Assembly (NCBI GenBank): GCA_009760855.2
Contig: WPIO01000023.1
Coordinates: forward strand, 4,943,501 to 5,007,500
DNA from: Cristatella mucedo
Taxonomy: Eukaryota; Bryozoa; Phylactolaemata; Cristatellidae
DNA length: 64,000 bases
Direction: 5' to 3'
In this document: positions 9,547-22,125 of the stretch, piece by piece
Layout: every line of letters begins with the position of its first letter
Numbering within the stretch: the first letter of the stretch is position 1
Notes under the pieces: model-generated
The model's input: the letters and a program-made list of their open reading frames with translations, nothing else
Databases searched by the model: none
What the model was told of the DNA's origin: nothing
Made by a program: the position numbers and the translations under genes

Positions 9547-9557
9547 CCATCACGGCT

Positions 9558-10045
9558 CACCACCATCTACTACGCCTACATCCGGCTTCGATTGACCGCT
9601 CTCTACCTCTGTCTTTCGCTGTCTCTTTCACTCGAATGTCGCATATCGCGGTCTTTCTCACCCTTTGCGTCCGAGTTCTCATGCAATAGTCTCCAATGGC
9701 CCGGCCCACGAATAAATCGTCGAATAACAATGCAGCTGCCATTTCCATAATGAGCATTGCGAAACTGGGGTTTGGATTGCACGATTGTAGGCGACAGTGC
9801 TCGGGGTTTGCCCACACAACATTATGCAACCAATTCAAATGCGCGTTCTCACGAAATCGTCATCCAACGATCCAGCTCAGCCAGCCCCCCATGCACTTTG
9901 AAATTGCGAGTCAGTTTTCATCAACCAAATATCATGGATTGCTTTTGGCACAACCATGCACGCTACGCCTAATTGCCACAGTGCTCCGAAGTACGCCCAC
10001 CACACCCGCTGAACCAGTAGGGTGCTTGGGTACGACCGTTTTTTA
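9558..10045. other. Unassigned; includes satellite-like segment 9690-9990
   Basis: The 9690-9990 part carries motifs resembling, in inverse, the degenerate repeat at 13690-14165 (for example TCTCACGAAATCG and CAATTCAAATGCGC). No gene is supported. Confidence 0.3.
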
Positions 10046-10049
10046 TTGA

Positions 10050-10192
10050 GCAAAGGGTCATCCCCAGTGTGCTCACCCAGACCGAGGTCAAGCTGATTGT
10101 ATTTGATGACCGAGGTCGTCGGCTCGAGCCCCGTGGCGTATGTGAAGCGCCTAATTCTCTTATGGCGCTATACAAATGCATTATATTCTTAA
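10050..10192 (+). mobile_element. SINE-2 copy (tRNA head plus LINE A tail)
   Basis: A B-box-like GGCTCGAGCCCC near 10130 is followed directly by GTGAAGCGCCTAATTCTC and GGCGCTATACAAATGCATTA, which is the LINE A-type 3-prime tail. The head is degenerate on its 5-prime side. Confidence 0.65.
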
Positions 10193-11872
10193 ATTTCCTA
10201 CTAATCTACTTCACGGACTAATGCATACCATTGCACTAGTGCAGCAAATACTGGCCAAAATCTTATTTCTAAGAAGCCGACTAGAGCCTTATACTATTAC
10301 AGACAGCTGATGTAGAAGCTTTTGAAGATGATTATTGATTCTAACCCCTGTCACTCTTTGAGTGAAATCAACAGTTGCACTCCAATCAACTAAGCTACAC
10401 TTCTTCCCATCAAAAGCAGAAGCAATATATTGTGTAATTAGGTGCAGCCGCCATTTTTCAGTTTTACCGGAAATTAAATTGATGTCTGCGAACTTGCAAT
10501 CGAGCGTGCGCATGCAATATCAACTAGTTCAAGTTGAAATAGATACATCGTTTTCATAGCACTCTGAGAGATTAATAATTTATAAATATAAATATATATT
10601 TATAAATTTATTAGATATTTATTTCAGGCGCTTTACAACTTACTGCAAGAGAATCGATAACCAAGCGTTACGCGATGTGTACGGAGCCATGTTAGACAAG
10701 CAAGCAAAAGAGCAGCCTCCTGCTTCTGGCTTCCAGCCTCGTACTAAAGCTCGGAAGAGTGACGCACTGAGTGACACCGGTTAGTGGGACCTGTGGCTGG
10801 TGACGCGTACTGAATCATGCACAGGTAAGCACGGAAAAGCGCACACGGAAGCGAACGACACAAGTTCAATGGGGCTGTCCAGGGAAAGCTGTCCAGAATG
10901 GGCCCGTCTTCAGCTGTGACCTAAAATATGTAAAGTTATTGCAGTTAGTGACTAAAGCTTGAAGTTAGTTCCACACTTTTCACTGCTTGCGAGCATGAGC
11001 ACCCTCTCACCAAAAGGTTTGAATTGAGTGCTCGAGATGGCAAGACGACCGGAAGCCGAGGAGCGGATGGTTCGAGAGCACGTGACTGGAGGAACGAAGA
11101 GATGGGACGGGTAGGCTGGTGTGTGTGAGTCGAAGTGGCCTTTAAGCCAGAAATGGGATCTTAAAGACAATTCAATGCTTGATAAGGAGATAGTGATGCC
11201 CAGACAGAAGTGGGTGCGATGTAGCAACTGTGCAGTGCAGCGACAGAACGGATGAGCTTAAGAGATTTACACCAGTTATAGATGAATACGGAGGGACGGG
11301 GTACGAGTTCTGTATGATTATTATCGTGCGTCAATGGAGACGCGCAAGTCACACGCACGCGCTATCCAGTTTGGTGGTCCTACAGTCTATATCTGTCAGC
11401 GCAGCAAAATGTGTAAGTGTGACCACTTACACTGACCCTGGCCGCCAATGGCAAAGTCACGCCACACGTCGGAGATTGGTTCGCCCTTCAGCAAAAAAGA
11501 AGACTGTGCACTCTGTGCTAAAAATCGCGGATTCGAGGCTTTTTTCTTCTCTAGGGCCCGGCATTATGACGTTCATTTTCTGATGCGCTATGCGCAGCTG
11601 TGCTGCGACAGCAGTAGGCTTGAGTTCAACTCTAAGTCTCTGCCTCGAGTGGAGAGCTGCTTGTCGCTTTTTGGCCAAGTCACAAGCACCTGACAAAAGA
11701 AGAATATAGGAGCCAGATAACTTCTAGGCCCTGTTGATAAGCAACTTGTATTCTGCCCTTTCGTGGTAGAAACCATTGGTATTAGCAGGCAACATCGACT
11801 CTATAGACAATACCTATTAAGGAACCAAAGCGTGCACGTGCTTAAGTTCTCTCCTTCTCTCTTTCCATTCAT
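10193..11872. other. Unassigned 1.7-kb stretch
   Basis: I see no repeat family or convincing gene. An AT-rich block lies at about 10570-10620. Confidence 0.35.
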
Positions 11873-12144
<272 letters not shown>

Positions 12145-12290
12145 GCGACAGTCTTAGCTTCACCGCTGAAAACCAGTGAAGGGAGTATGTTCCCGTGCAA
12201 ATCGATTTAACTGATGGCTGATAGCTGCTTCGCGCTCTGATGAGTGAGGGGACTCAAAACTAGCAGCAGATAAGCATACATAAATAAATA

Positions 12291-12428
12291 TTAGCTGATT
12301 TAACAGCCTCATTTGTACAGCGGCAGAAGAGCCTTAACGGCTATCACCCCGTCACGCTTGCAGTTGGCAATAAAGGACCGCCCGCTGCAAGATGCCAAGC
12401 CTCGACCTCGGTCGTGAAGAGCGAGCAC
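12291..12428 (-). mobile_element. SINE-1 copy, degraded head
   Basis: On the minus strand the tail CAGCTAATA and the body with GATAGCCGTTAAGGC are clear. The B-box region is eroded. Confidence 0.75.
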
Positions 12429-12433
12429 AGTAT

Positions 12434-12517
12434 CTTGTAAAGCGCCTAGGAAGAGATTGAGTTCTCTGAGGGCGCTTTATCAAGTGCATTATTACTATTA
12501 TTATTATTAATATTACC
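12434..12517 (+). mobile_element. LINE A tail fragment
   Basis: TGTAAAGCGCCTAGGAAGAG through GGGCGCTTTATCAAGTGC and an ATT-type run, abutting the SINE-1 copy. Confidence 0.85.
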
Positions 12518-13689
12518 CCCTGGGCTATCGCGGCCTTGCGAATCGCTGCAGCCCTGAATGACACCAGCTGGATATGTTAGGCCGACCAGTTCTGCCCTTC
12601 GATTACCTGCCCTAGATGTACTATATAAATTGAGAGCAGCGAGGAACCAAACAAAGGACTCGCCGAGGAACTACGTTAGTGGCAAGGCCAGTGTGGTGAA
12701 ATTGGCCGTGACGAGACAGAGTCTGGCGTCAGACGAACTGCAATGCTTGTAACCCTGCCAGAGGCCCGCCATTAGATCGGTTGCTATCGTAGTCTCTTAA
12801 TTATAGTCACAGGATCCTGTGATCGATAGTGTCGAATGTAGGTAAACAGTCGATGAGAACTTAGCAGTAACATTTTTGCTATCGTTGTTCTCAGGATGTC
12901 AGTAGTCACGTGGAGCAGTGATGACCCAGTCTAATGGTGTCCAGTTGTCCTCGAAAGGTATCTCTCAATATTTCTCGATTGACAATTATGTGATGACAAG
13001 AATTTGCTTCAAGAGCTGTCTAGCGACAATACTTTTAAGCATGTTTGACTTAAAAGAAGCACCCTGCATCGTCGAGGCGAGCCGCGAGTGTTTATGGAAG
13101 CACGCATGCGCTGGCCGGTGAAATCGCTTCCGTTGAGTACTTATCTATGACTTAATTCATTTTTAAGCTGGCCGGATTAACTGTGTATAGATACACTTGA
13201 ACGCCATTAATGAAATATGTGTACATTCGCAAGGGGAATTGTGTTACATTCGGCACCCACATTTCTGACACTGCCGCACCACCAAGTGCAATCTATTCAA
13301 GAACTGCTCGTCGCCTATAAATTAAGGTGGAAAAGTCATGGTGCATTGAATATAATAATCAAGAACATCATGAAACTGTATTTTTGCTACATTCGCGTGA
13401 GTTTATGCCTTGGGGTGCATTAGCAGAATCATGTTTGTAAAGCTGATATCCTAGCCTAAACTCGAACCGAGAGCAAATCCATGGAATATTGCGTTCCTGC
13501 GAGAGGCGACGATCTGGACTACGCATAAATATCAAATTTAGGGAAATTTAGCGTCGTCAGGTATATGCAAATGAGGAACGATCAATCGTCTCGGGACCAA
13601 TTCTTAGCCGTGCAAATTTATCCCGGAGAAAGTGTTATCGGGCCGGTTGGTGGAAACCGTTTGCACAAAAACAAGTACTGGTTGATGGT
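12518..13689. other. Unassigned 1.2-kb stretch
   Basis: No gene or repeat supported. Confidence 0.35.
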
Positions 13690-14165
13690 ATTACAAATTT
13701 TTTCGGGTTATCTTTTAATGCAGGGTGTAGTTGGTATGACTTAAAAACCACAACTGCACGGTGCTTTTTCGGAAATGGCAGGTGCATCGCAGTTTGAAAG
13801 TCCGGGGCAACTCGCCGGGGGGGGGGAGGGGAGGGGATGGGCTTGTCATCGAGAGAGCGTTTGGCTGAGAATGCGCCCGCATAATAAATAGTTCAAAATG
13901 TATTGGGTGCACCCGGAACACCATTGTATAATAAAAGTTGCATTAAACTGCAGTTTTGCTACCCTTATTTGGAAATCGCACTGCATCGCAGTTCGAAAAT
14001 AAAGGGCAGCTCGCTGAGCTTGGTCATTTCATGAGAACGTACGTGCGAAATTGCATGAAGTTTGTTGGTCGAATCCGGAACGCCGTTCTCTATAATTTGG
14101 AATAAAAAAACGCAGTTGCGCGATGTCTATTGTGGAAATTGCAGCTGTATCGCAGTGTCTCGCCG
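13690..14165 (+). repeat. Degenerate tandem repeat, unit about 170-200 bp
   Basis: TGCATCGCAGTT-type motifs recur at about 13784 and 13983, with a weaker one near 14149. Each is followed by a GGGCAACTCGCCG- or GGGCAGCTCGCTG-like segment, and a CCGGAACACC/CCGGAACGCC segment recurs too. Unit length is similar to that of the foldback units at 3315-7363, but the sequences are not clearly the same family. A G-rich run sits at about 13817-13840. Confidence 0.5.
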
Positions 14166-14500
14166 TTATTAACGTGCGAGACCCCTAGCGGTGAGGCTGC
14201 GGGCATTGGCGGACAGACGCCAAGCTAACCAAGAATCGTGCTCGCTTGTCGCTTTGACCTTTGAAAAGCAGCCGAAGTGTATCAAGTGTGTGTCAAGATG
14301 GCTACCGGTTTTGGTTATTTTTGAAGTTGGTTTTGGCATGACCTCACGTGACGTGCCACCGTGCATGAATGGCTTGAACGGCGAAGTACTGTATAATAAA
14401 TAATAAACAATAAATATTCGGCATGTTCGCTGTAAAGAAGCAACCAACTAGTAGCGGGTCGCAGCGGATCCTATTGGCTCTGTGTTTGATGCGCTTCCTG
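14166..14500. other. Unassigned stretch
   Basis: No supported feature. Confidence 0.35.
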
Positions 14501-14504
14501 CCAC

Positions 14505-15620
14505 AGTTTATACTCCCTCCTTGCCGATGCAATCGCGAAGCACAATCAATCTAGGCTTTCACTTCTATGCTGATGAAACTCAGATGTACCTTTGCTACAA
14601 TTCCTCCCAGCCTTCCAGCACGTCAAATTCTCCTAACTTCCTTAATGCAACGTATTGCTTACATATCTACATGGATTGCAGCAAACTTTTTCAAATTGAA
14701 TGACGACAAAACCAACTTACTAGTTATGGAAAACCAAGTGCGACTCGCAAATGGGAAAGTTCAACGATTAAAATTGGCTCTGTCAGCATATCTCCTGTAG
14801 CATTTGCACGAAATCTAGGTGTCCTGTTCCAAAGTGATTCCTATCACTAAACGACCACATTAAATCCGCAGTCTAGTCTGCTTACTTTTAGCAAAGTAAC
14901 ATTTCAAAAATTTAGGATTGCTTAGGCCAAGATACTAAATCCAAATTGGTCCGGGCATTTAAGACATCCCATCTCGACTTCTGTAACTCACTGGTTGATG
15001 GTCTACCGGCCTGTGCACTCAGGAGCTTACAGTTGGGGAAAAACTCTGCAGCTAGGCTTGTCTGTCGTGAGCGTCGCAGTTGCCAAATCAAGCCACTTCT
15101 CACCAACCTGCACTGGTCTCCAATCAAGCAGTGTATCGACTTCAAAATTATCTGTCACTCTATTTGAGGTCTTCTCACTCCCTGACTCTAGCCTACCAAT
15201 CAGAACTACTCCCCACCATGCTAGGTATCGTACCACCAGCTTTTCTGAATGGAATTTGTTTAGCTTACGCCATACGAACCTCAAATCTTTCGGAGACCAT
15301 GTCTTTAGTTTACATGCTCCCATAGCCCGGAACTCACCCCCGATTTACTTCTCGATAAACCCTAACTTGGCGACATTTAACAAAAATCTAAAAACGCACC
15401 TGCTTATCACAGCATTTAGTGGGTCTTTGGGATTCGTCCATTGTGTGGTTATGAGTGCTGACAGTGTGCGTGCTACCACTAACCATTTTTCGCATGTTGA
15501 CAGTGTGCATGTCGCCACATCTAACCATTGTATTATGCTTCCTTTACAGCATATGTAAATTGCCTATAAAGAGATTAAGTTCTCTGATTGCACTATACAA
15601 ATGTATTGTCACTATTAATA
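14505..15620 (+). mobile_element. LINE A, reverse transcriptase C-terminal remnant
   Basis: Frame pieces show the reverse transcriptase active-site region as FHFYADETQMYL, with E in place of the second catalytic D, then LNDDKTNLLVM, then the C-terminal SHLDFCNSLVDGLPAC segment. Frameshifts and a stop separate the pieces, so it is dead. It ends in a degenerate LINE A untranslated region and tail. CR1/L2-like LINEs show the same domain order. Confidence 0.85.
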
Positions 15621-16464
<844 letters not shown>

Positions 16465-16785
16465 TTTTCTTAAACCAATGGTGGTAATCAGTATGAGAGC
16501 GATCGCTGTGACCAGCGCGATGCGAGGTAGGAGGGACAGAGGTCGGCGTGTCAGAGGTCGGCGTGATCGGTGTGGGCGTGGTGAGATGGGGATGCGTTAA
16601 TGACAACTTCCGAAGCACTCCAGCTCCTTCAGACTTTTGTAGTGAGACTTTCAAAGTTCATTCATGCAAAGATAGCTATGAGGGCCCGATAGCTGCTAAA
16701 GCTTGCTTCCCAAGTACTAATTCTCAGTGAGGCGACGATAGTGAGAAAAGACGATGCATCCCGGACGAAGCGACGAGAGTTCGGC
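16465..16785. other. Unassigned stretch
   Basis: A short GGTCGGCGTG-type duplication lies at 16540-16575; nothing else is visible. Confidence 0.35.
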
Positions 16786-16952
16786 GAGCCTTGATGGCAT
16801 GCTAAGTAAGGCGTTTGCACTCACGACCTCGGGACCGAGGTCGTGGGTTTAATTCCAGCGGTGGGCGATCCTTTATCACAATTGCAAGCGGTGGTGATAG
16901 CCGTAAAGGCTCTTCTGTCGCTACACAAAAAAACGCTGTTTAATCAGCTAGG
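16786..16952 (+). mobile_element. SINE-1 copy, near full length
   Basis: Head GAGCCTTGATGGC, A box near TAAGTAAGGCG, a palindrome CGACCTCGGGACCGAGGTCG, B box GGGTTTAATTCC, the family body, and the end TTTAATCAGCTAG. Confidence 0.9.
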
Positions 16953-17001
16953 ACAGTGGACAGTTAGAGGGGAAAGGAATCAGGTGACCGAGTGTGTAGA
17001 A

Positions 17002-17151
17002 TAGCCGTGATGGCGCAAAGGTAAGGCAGTTGCTTTTCAGGTGGGTTTGAATCTTGCGGTTGGCGATTCTTTACTGCCAACTGCAAGCGGTGGTACTAGC
17101 CTTTAAGGCTCTTCTGCCGCTATGCAAAATAGAGCTGTTAAATCAGCTAGT
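17002..17151 (+). mobile_element. SINE-1 copy lacking the inter-box palindrome
   Basis: Head AGCCGTGATGGCGC, A box, then TTGCTTTTCAG joined directly to GTGGGTTTGAATCTTG. The roughly 20-bp palindrome present in its neighbour at 16786-16952 is missing. It lies about 50 bp after that neighbour in the same orientation. Confidence 0.88.
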
Positions 17152-17803
17152 ATGTATTTATTTTATTTATTCATTTGCAAAATAAAGTACCGGTGCATGG
17201 GCCCTGCGCATAGGAGCTGTTTCCGTTTCATACTACCAGTCGAGCATAAATTGCTCTCATGTACACGAGCCTGACTTCCTCTAAGTAGCATGCAACATAT
17301 CTGTTGGGCCAGTCTTATGTAATCAAGTGATTCAATTCTTTGGGCAAGTCACCGGAAGACCAGGAAGAACAGTAAAAAAAGCTGGGTAAAGATACGAGAT
17401 GCTACTTGGCTGCAATTAACTAGAACGCCGTAGAACGTTGAATGGTACCCACGGATGAGCAGCTAAACTCTACAATTCTCAACAGCAATAAAAAGGATAG
17501 GGGAACAACACGCAGGCTATTAGAGTCAAATTTTCAATCTTGAGGGCAAATAATGTACCCAATTTCGTACCTTGTATTTTATCTTCGAACGTCGACTGAC
17601 TACTCGAATCTGCTTGTAGAGCCAGGGCAGTTTGGCGCTATTGGCAAGGTGCGCTGGACGACGAGAAGGAACTAGGACGACGCTGTTCCTTAACTCCCAT
17701 ATTTGATGTATACGAGAGATACGAGGTACAATCCTCGGCACAGTCCCACCTCTGCCGCCCTCTCTGATGATGATGCCGTCGATAGATCAAGATCTTTCAG
17801 CAT

Positions 17804-17807
<4 letters not shown>
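17152..17807. other. Unassigned stretch
   Basis: No gene or repeat supported. Confidence 0.35.

Positions 17808-17853
<46 letters not shown>
17808..17853 (+). repeat. (CT)n microsatellite
   Basis: A pure CT run of about 46 bp. Confidence 0.95.
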
Positions 17854-17858
<5 letters not shown>

Positions 17859-17927
17859 CTTGATGAGAAATATTAAAAAAATATTGAAATCTGCATTAAA
17901 TTTGGTCAGCGTTAGCAAATACAGTTG

Positions 17928-18262
17928 GCGACAGAAGCTTTAGCTCTGCAGATCCTAGACTGTGGAACTCGCTTCCACAATTCTTACGAAACGACATCTA
18001 CTCTCCAACTGCCGACTATGGCACATCTTTTTCAGCGGTCCTGAACTGCTACTTCTATGCTACTCACTACCTCAACTGCTCTCCTAACTCTGCTATGCTT
18101 CCCACTTTCTCTTTGTTGCGTGAGACGAAGTCTGTTGGCTACCGAATGCGTACCGAAAGCCGCTTAGGCTGTGAGTGCGCTATACAAAACTCTCCTGCGT
18201 AACACCCACATGGTCTTTATGACTGTGGAGTTACTGACGGAAATACATTACATTACTATTGG
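17928..18262 (+). mobile_element. LINE B 3-prime fragment
   Basis: Nearly identical to 21790-22115, from GGCGACA(G/A)AAGCTTTAGCTC to the ACATTACATTAC tail. It is 5-prime truncated in the last part of the reverse transcriptase frame. Confidence 0.9.
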
Positions 18263-18327
18263 CTAGCGTATTTATTCCTCGTCTTCTACTGGGATTTCAA
18301 ATCAGGCTTCGGCAAAAATATATTTGA

Positions 18328-18418
<91 letters not shown>
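18328..18418. repeat. (AT)n microsatellite
   Basis: A pure AT run of about 90 bp. Confidence 0.95.
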
Positions 18419-18421
<3 letters not shown>

Positions 18422-20162
18422 CAATATATTTTATTTGGTTTTATTGTTTATTTTGGTTATAATATATTATTAAAATATATTTTATTTGGCTCTGTAACAA
18501 CACTAATATAATGTGTCGTCTAGATTAACAATATCTATATCTTTAAAATTTAATGGGGCAGTTTAGCTTTTAAGTTTTAAGTTTTAACAGCACTTCCAGA
18601 GTTCTGAGTCTGACCGCTTTGTATGGATCTTGAACTGCGTTAGTCCGCAAAGTGTGTTTATTAGACACGATTTTATCATTTTTGCTTCGATGAAAATGAC
18701 AATATGTTGCACTGTTTGCAATTACAATAACATTATATTGCATTATTTGCTATGACAATAGAGAATTGCTATTGTTCCACGGCCTGCTTCAAATCATCAC
18801 ACCATCACGCGGAGAATATTTTATGATTGAAACCCCTTCAACTGTCATAGGAGTAGCAACAGCGCCAATCTTAATTATTTTCATTTTAAAATTAAAATGA
18901 CAATTGAAAGTGCCTGCAATACTATAGCTAGAGAATTGGAGTTGTTTCGCTTAATAGCCATTCAAGTCATTTTTCAGATAGTTCTGCTCGGCGTCGCTTC
19001 CAGCATATAAGATGCTACGATAGTACTAAAGCTCATAGTTTCGCTGCTCAGAGCACTTGGTTTTCTTACCCATCAAGCCATGCTCCTCATAAAGGTGCTC
19101 TGACCATCGAAGCTCGGAGTTCTGCAAGATCAGGATGATGCATTTTGAAGGTTCTGAGGTCCCCCTGTTCTTCAATGGTAAGGTATGTATGGTAATACAT
19201 TTTACGGTCAGTGTCTTTGTGCTAGCGAAGACGCTTGCCGACAGCAGAAGCCGAAACCCCAACCGAGAGATCTAGAATCTGTGAAAACAATAACTCGGCC
19301 AGAGGGATCGATTTCCTTTCCGGCATCCGTAAAGTGACTACAAAGAGACTTAATTCTTTAAAGATGCTACAGAGATGCGTTATTATTGGGATAATTATAT
19401 ATCCTTATTTTCCTTATCTGTGGTTTGCTTTCTCCCTGTACCTATTTCGGTTAGTACTCTTCTTTTACAAATGAGTCACATAAAACTTTACAGAAAAATT
19501 CGACTTGAGTCGGAGCATTCCCACGCTGTTGAGCGAATTGAGTTTTATTATGTAATCACTGTCTTCTGTATTCCAGCTATTGTACATTGCACTTGATCAC
19601 CTTGTATGGAATATTTATGGATGTGCTTCAAGCCAAATTAGAGGTCAGGAATTGAACGACTAACATAACAGGAATTCGTGAATTAAAAGTGACGTCACTA
19701 GCTTCGATGAAAATAGGAAATTATAATGTTCGGCAAGGATTACATGCGCAGCAAATGGAGCTGCATTACAGACCAGTAACGAAATATTCTAGCACTCTGC
19801 TGAGAATGTAAATGAAGCCTCGTATGCTACACTGTATTTGACGTACAAAAACAAAACAAAATTGGGCACACTGAGCTCATTCTAGAGGTGGCTCTCGCTG
19901 CCCCCTACTACTAACAAGGCTTGTCATTCTTTTGAAGGTAATTTCATTGTAATTTATCAGACCTCGGCACAGTAGGTCACAATTTCGATAGAAATTCCTC
20001 AGAGACAGAGTTCTGATCAACATCGCTCAAGGTTTGAAACGTGCCACTTTGCCAATGGTTCGCAGCGATGTAAGATATCAATGAGGTACTGGGACAAAAA
20101 ACCACACAACTGACTTTTTAATAAGCCATGTATCTCCGTCTGTAACTCCAAAAAGTCATAAA
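18419..20162. other. Unassigned 1.7-kb AT-rich stretch
   Basis: Frames are short and no repeat family was recognised. Confidence 0.35.
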
Positions 20163-20380
20163 GTCTATGTGGGTGTTACGTAGGAGAGTTTTTTTATAGC
20201 GCACTCGCAGCCTAAGCGGCTTTCGGTACGCATTCGGTAGCCACAGATTTCGTCTCACGAAACAAAGAGAAAGTGGGAAGCGTAGCAAAGTCAGGAGAGC
20301 AGTTGAGGTTGTGAGTAGCATGGAAGTAGCAGCTCAGGACCGCTGAAAAGGATGAGCCGTAGTCGGCAGTGAACGCATAA
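20163..20380 (-). mobile_element. LINE B 3-prime fragment
   Basis: The inverse of the LINE B end: GTGGGTGTTACGTAGGAGAG, then GCGGCTTTCGGTACGCATTC. Lower identity to the other copies suggests greater age. Confidence 0.85.
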
Positions 20381-20693
20381 CCTTCGATGCTGTTGCCTAG
20401 GCTTTATCTCTCTTGATATATCTAAAAACATCCACAATCAAACTCGGTGCTTTAATTAATGGCGACCGACATGTTTCACTGCCTGCTTGCTGTTACGGTT
20501 TTGGGTGGGCGTTGGATCGAACGGTAGGCTCACCTGATCCGATTTAATCCTGCTGGGAGGCGGCTCCATAATCAACGGGTGAGCGCTTATGCATGCGAGG
20601 TCATGTTGAAAGTATTCATTTACATCGAAGGTTAAAGCTAGTACCTTCGCAGGAGTTGGTGATATTCAATTCTCGATGCGACAAAAAATGTAT
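20381..20693. other. Unassigned stretch
   Basis: No supported feature. Confidence 0.35.
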
Positions 20694-20835
20694 TCGTCAT
20701 ATGAAGAATGTATAATACTGGATAATACTTCATATGAAGAATGGAGATCAATATATAATATAGATATAAAGAAACATTATCTTATATATATTCTTCAATT
20801 AGATGTATTATCCAGATATATTCTTCATATTCATA
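20694..20835. repeat. AT-rich imperfect hairpin
   Basis: The segment with TATGAAGAATGTATAATACTGG and GGATAATAC is echoed in inverse by GTATTATCC and ATATTCTTCATAT about 80-130 bp later. It resembles a small foldback element and abuts a LINE A tail on its right. Confidence 0.55.
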
Positions 20836-20919
20836 TCATCATTCAATTGCATTTTCCTTTGCAGCAAATGTAAAGCGCCTAGAAAGAGATTGAGTTCTCT
20901 GAGGGCGCTTTATCAAGTG

Positions 20920-20963
<44 letters not shown>

Positions 20964-20965
20964 GT
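20836..20965 (+). mobile_element. LINE A tail with (ATT)n
   Basis: TTCAATTGCATTTTCCTTTG through GGGCGCTTTATCAAGTGC and about twelve ATT repeats. Confidence 0.9.
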
Positions 20966-21264
20966 TGCTCAGTTGCTGTGGTGTCCCATTCATCTGACGC
21001 TTCAGCTACTATTTTATATTTCGCTTTCATTGGTAAAAAAATTTTTAATAAGTGTAGGCATTTAACTATAGAATATACAGAAATCCTATTCGATAGTAAT
21101 AAAATAATATCGCAATAACGTCACATCTCTGAATAACCTCTTTGATGGTTTAATCGGATCAGATCCAGGCTGTCAAAACTGAGTACAGCTCCGGGTCTAG
21201 CTACTATTTTGTAGTCTGGAGCCCGGGTCTTAAAGTCATCCAAGTAACTTATTTTATTTACATA
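20966..21264. other. Unassigned stretch
   Basis: No supported feature. Confidence 0.35.
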
Positions 21265-22125
21265 GAACTTGTACGACTCCCTGCAGCTTGTGCGACCTTC
21301 ACCACGTGCTCGTAATCTAGGTGTCGTGTTCGACAGCTGCCTCAATTTCAAAAGCTTCATTCAGAAGACTGCCTCTACAGCTAGCCATCACATCCGATCC
21401 CTATCCAAGATTAGGAGTCTCCCACAGTGGCTTGTAAAAAAATTAACTAGCTCTTTAGTTCTGTCTCGGCTTGATTATTGTAATTCCCTTTTGGCTGGGC
21501 TACCAAAGAAAGCTATTATGCCACTACAGCGGACTATGAATATGGCTGCAAGGCTGGTCTTCAAGTCCCAGCAGTTTGAGCACGTGTCACCTTTGCTGAA
21601 AGAGCTAGGATGGTTGCCGGTTGAGCAAAGAATACAGAGCAAAGTTCTTACGCTGACCCACAAGGCCTGCCACGGCTTGGCTCCTTCGTACCTAGCTGAA
21701 CTGTTGCATCAGTTTCAGCCTGTTCGCGCCCTCAGGTCCTGTGTGGACAATAAATTAGCTGTCCCTTTCCTCCGCTCCAGTTGGCGACAAAAGCTTTAGC
21801 TCTGCAGGTCCTAGATTGTGGAACTCGCTTCCACAATTCTTACGCAACGACATCTACTCTCCAACTGCCGACTATGGCACATCTTTTTCAGCGGTCCTGA
21901 ACTGCTACTTCTATGCTACTCACTACCTCAACTGCTCTCCTAACTCTGCTATGCTTCCCACTTTCTCTTTGTTGCGTGAGACGAAGTCTGTTGGCTACCG
22001 AATGCGTACCGAAAGCCGCTTAGGCTGTGAGTGCGCTATACAAAACTCTCCTGCGTAACACCCACATGGTCTTTATGACTTTGTGGAGTTACTGACGGAG
22101 ATACATTACATTACATATAGCTGCA
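21265..22125 (+). mobile_element. LINE B, reverse transcriptase C-terminal half and tail
   Basis: The frame 21269-21799 reads RARNLGVVFDSCLNF, then SRLDYCNSLLAGLPKKA, then ELGWLPVEQRIQSKVL and GLAPSYLAELL, the region downstream of the catalytic palm in CR1/L2-like reverse transcriptases. A frameshift near 21800 moves to the AGPRLWNSLP frame. It ends in ACATTACATTACAT. The catalytic YADD segment is not included, so it is a truncated, inactive copy. Confidence 0.9.

Larger units (their letters stand above)
7902..9557 (-). mobile_element. SINE-1 copy split by two nested insertions
   Basis: The SINE tail and body lie at 7902-8016, the middle of the tRNA-like head at 9096-9150, and the first bases of the head at 9547-9557, all on the minus strand. 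The pieces are complementary parts of one copy: CCACGACCTCGG occurs at both 8005-8016 and 9096-9107, and CCATC at both 9146-9150 and 9547-9551. Removing the two insertions and one copy of each duplication restores an ordinary SINE-1. Confidence 0.8.

Noticed and set aside
21269-21799. Host gene with a reverse transcriptase domain
   Set aside because: It is a truncated LINE B copy without the catalytic motif and with a frameshift; the family repeats across the window.
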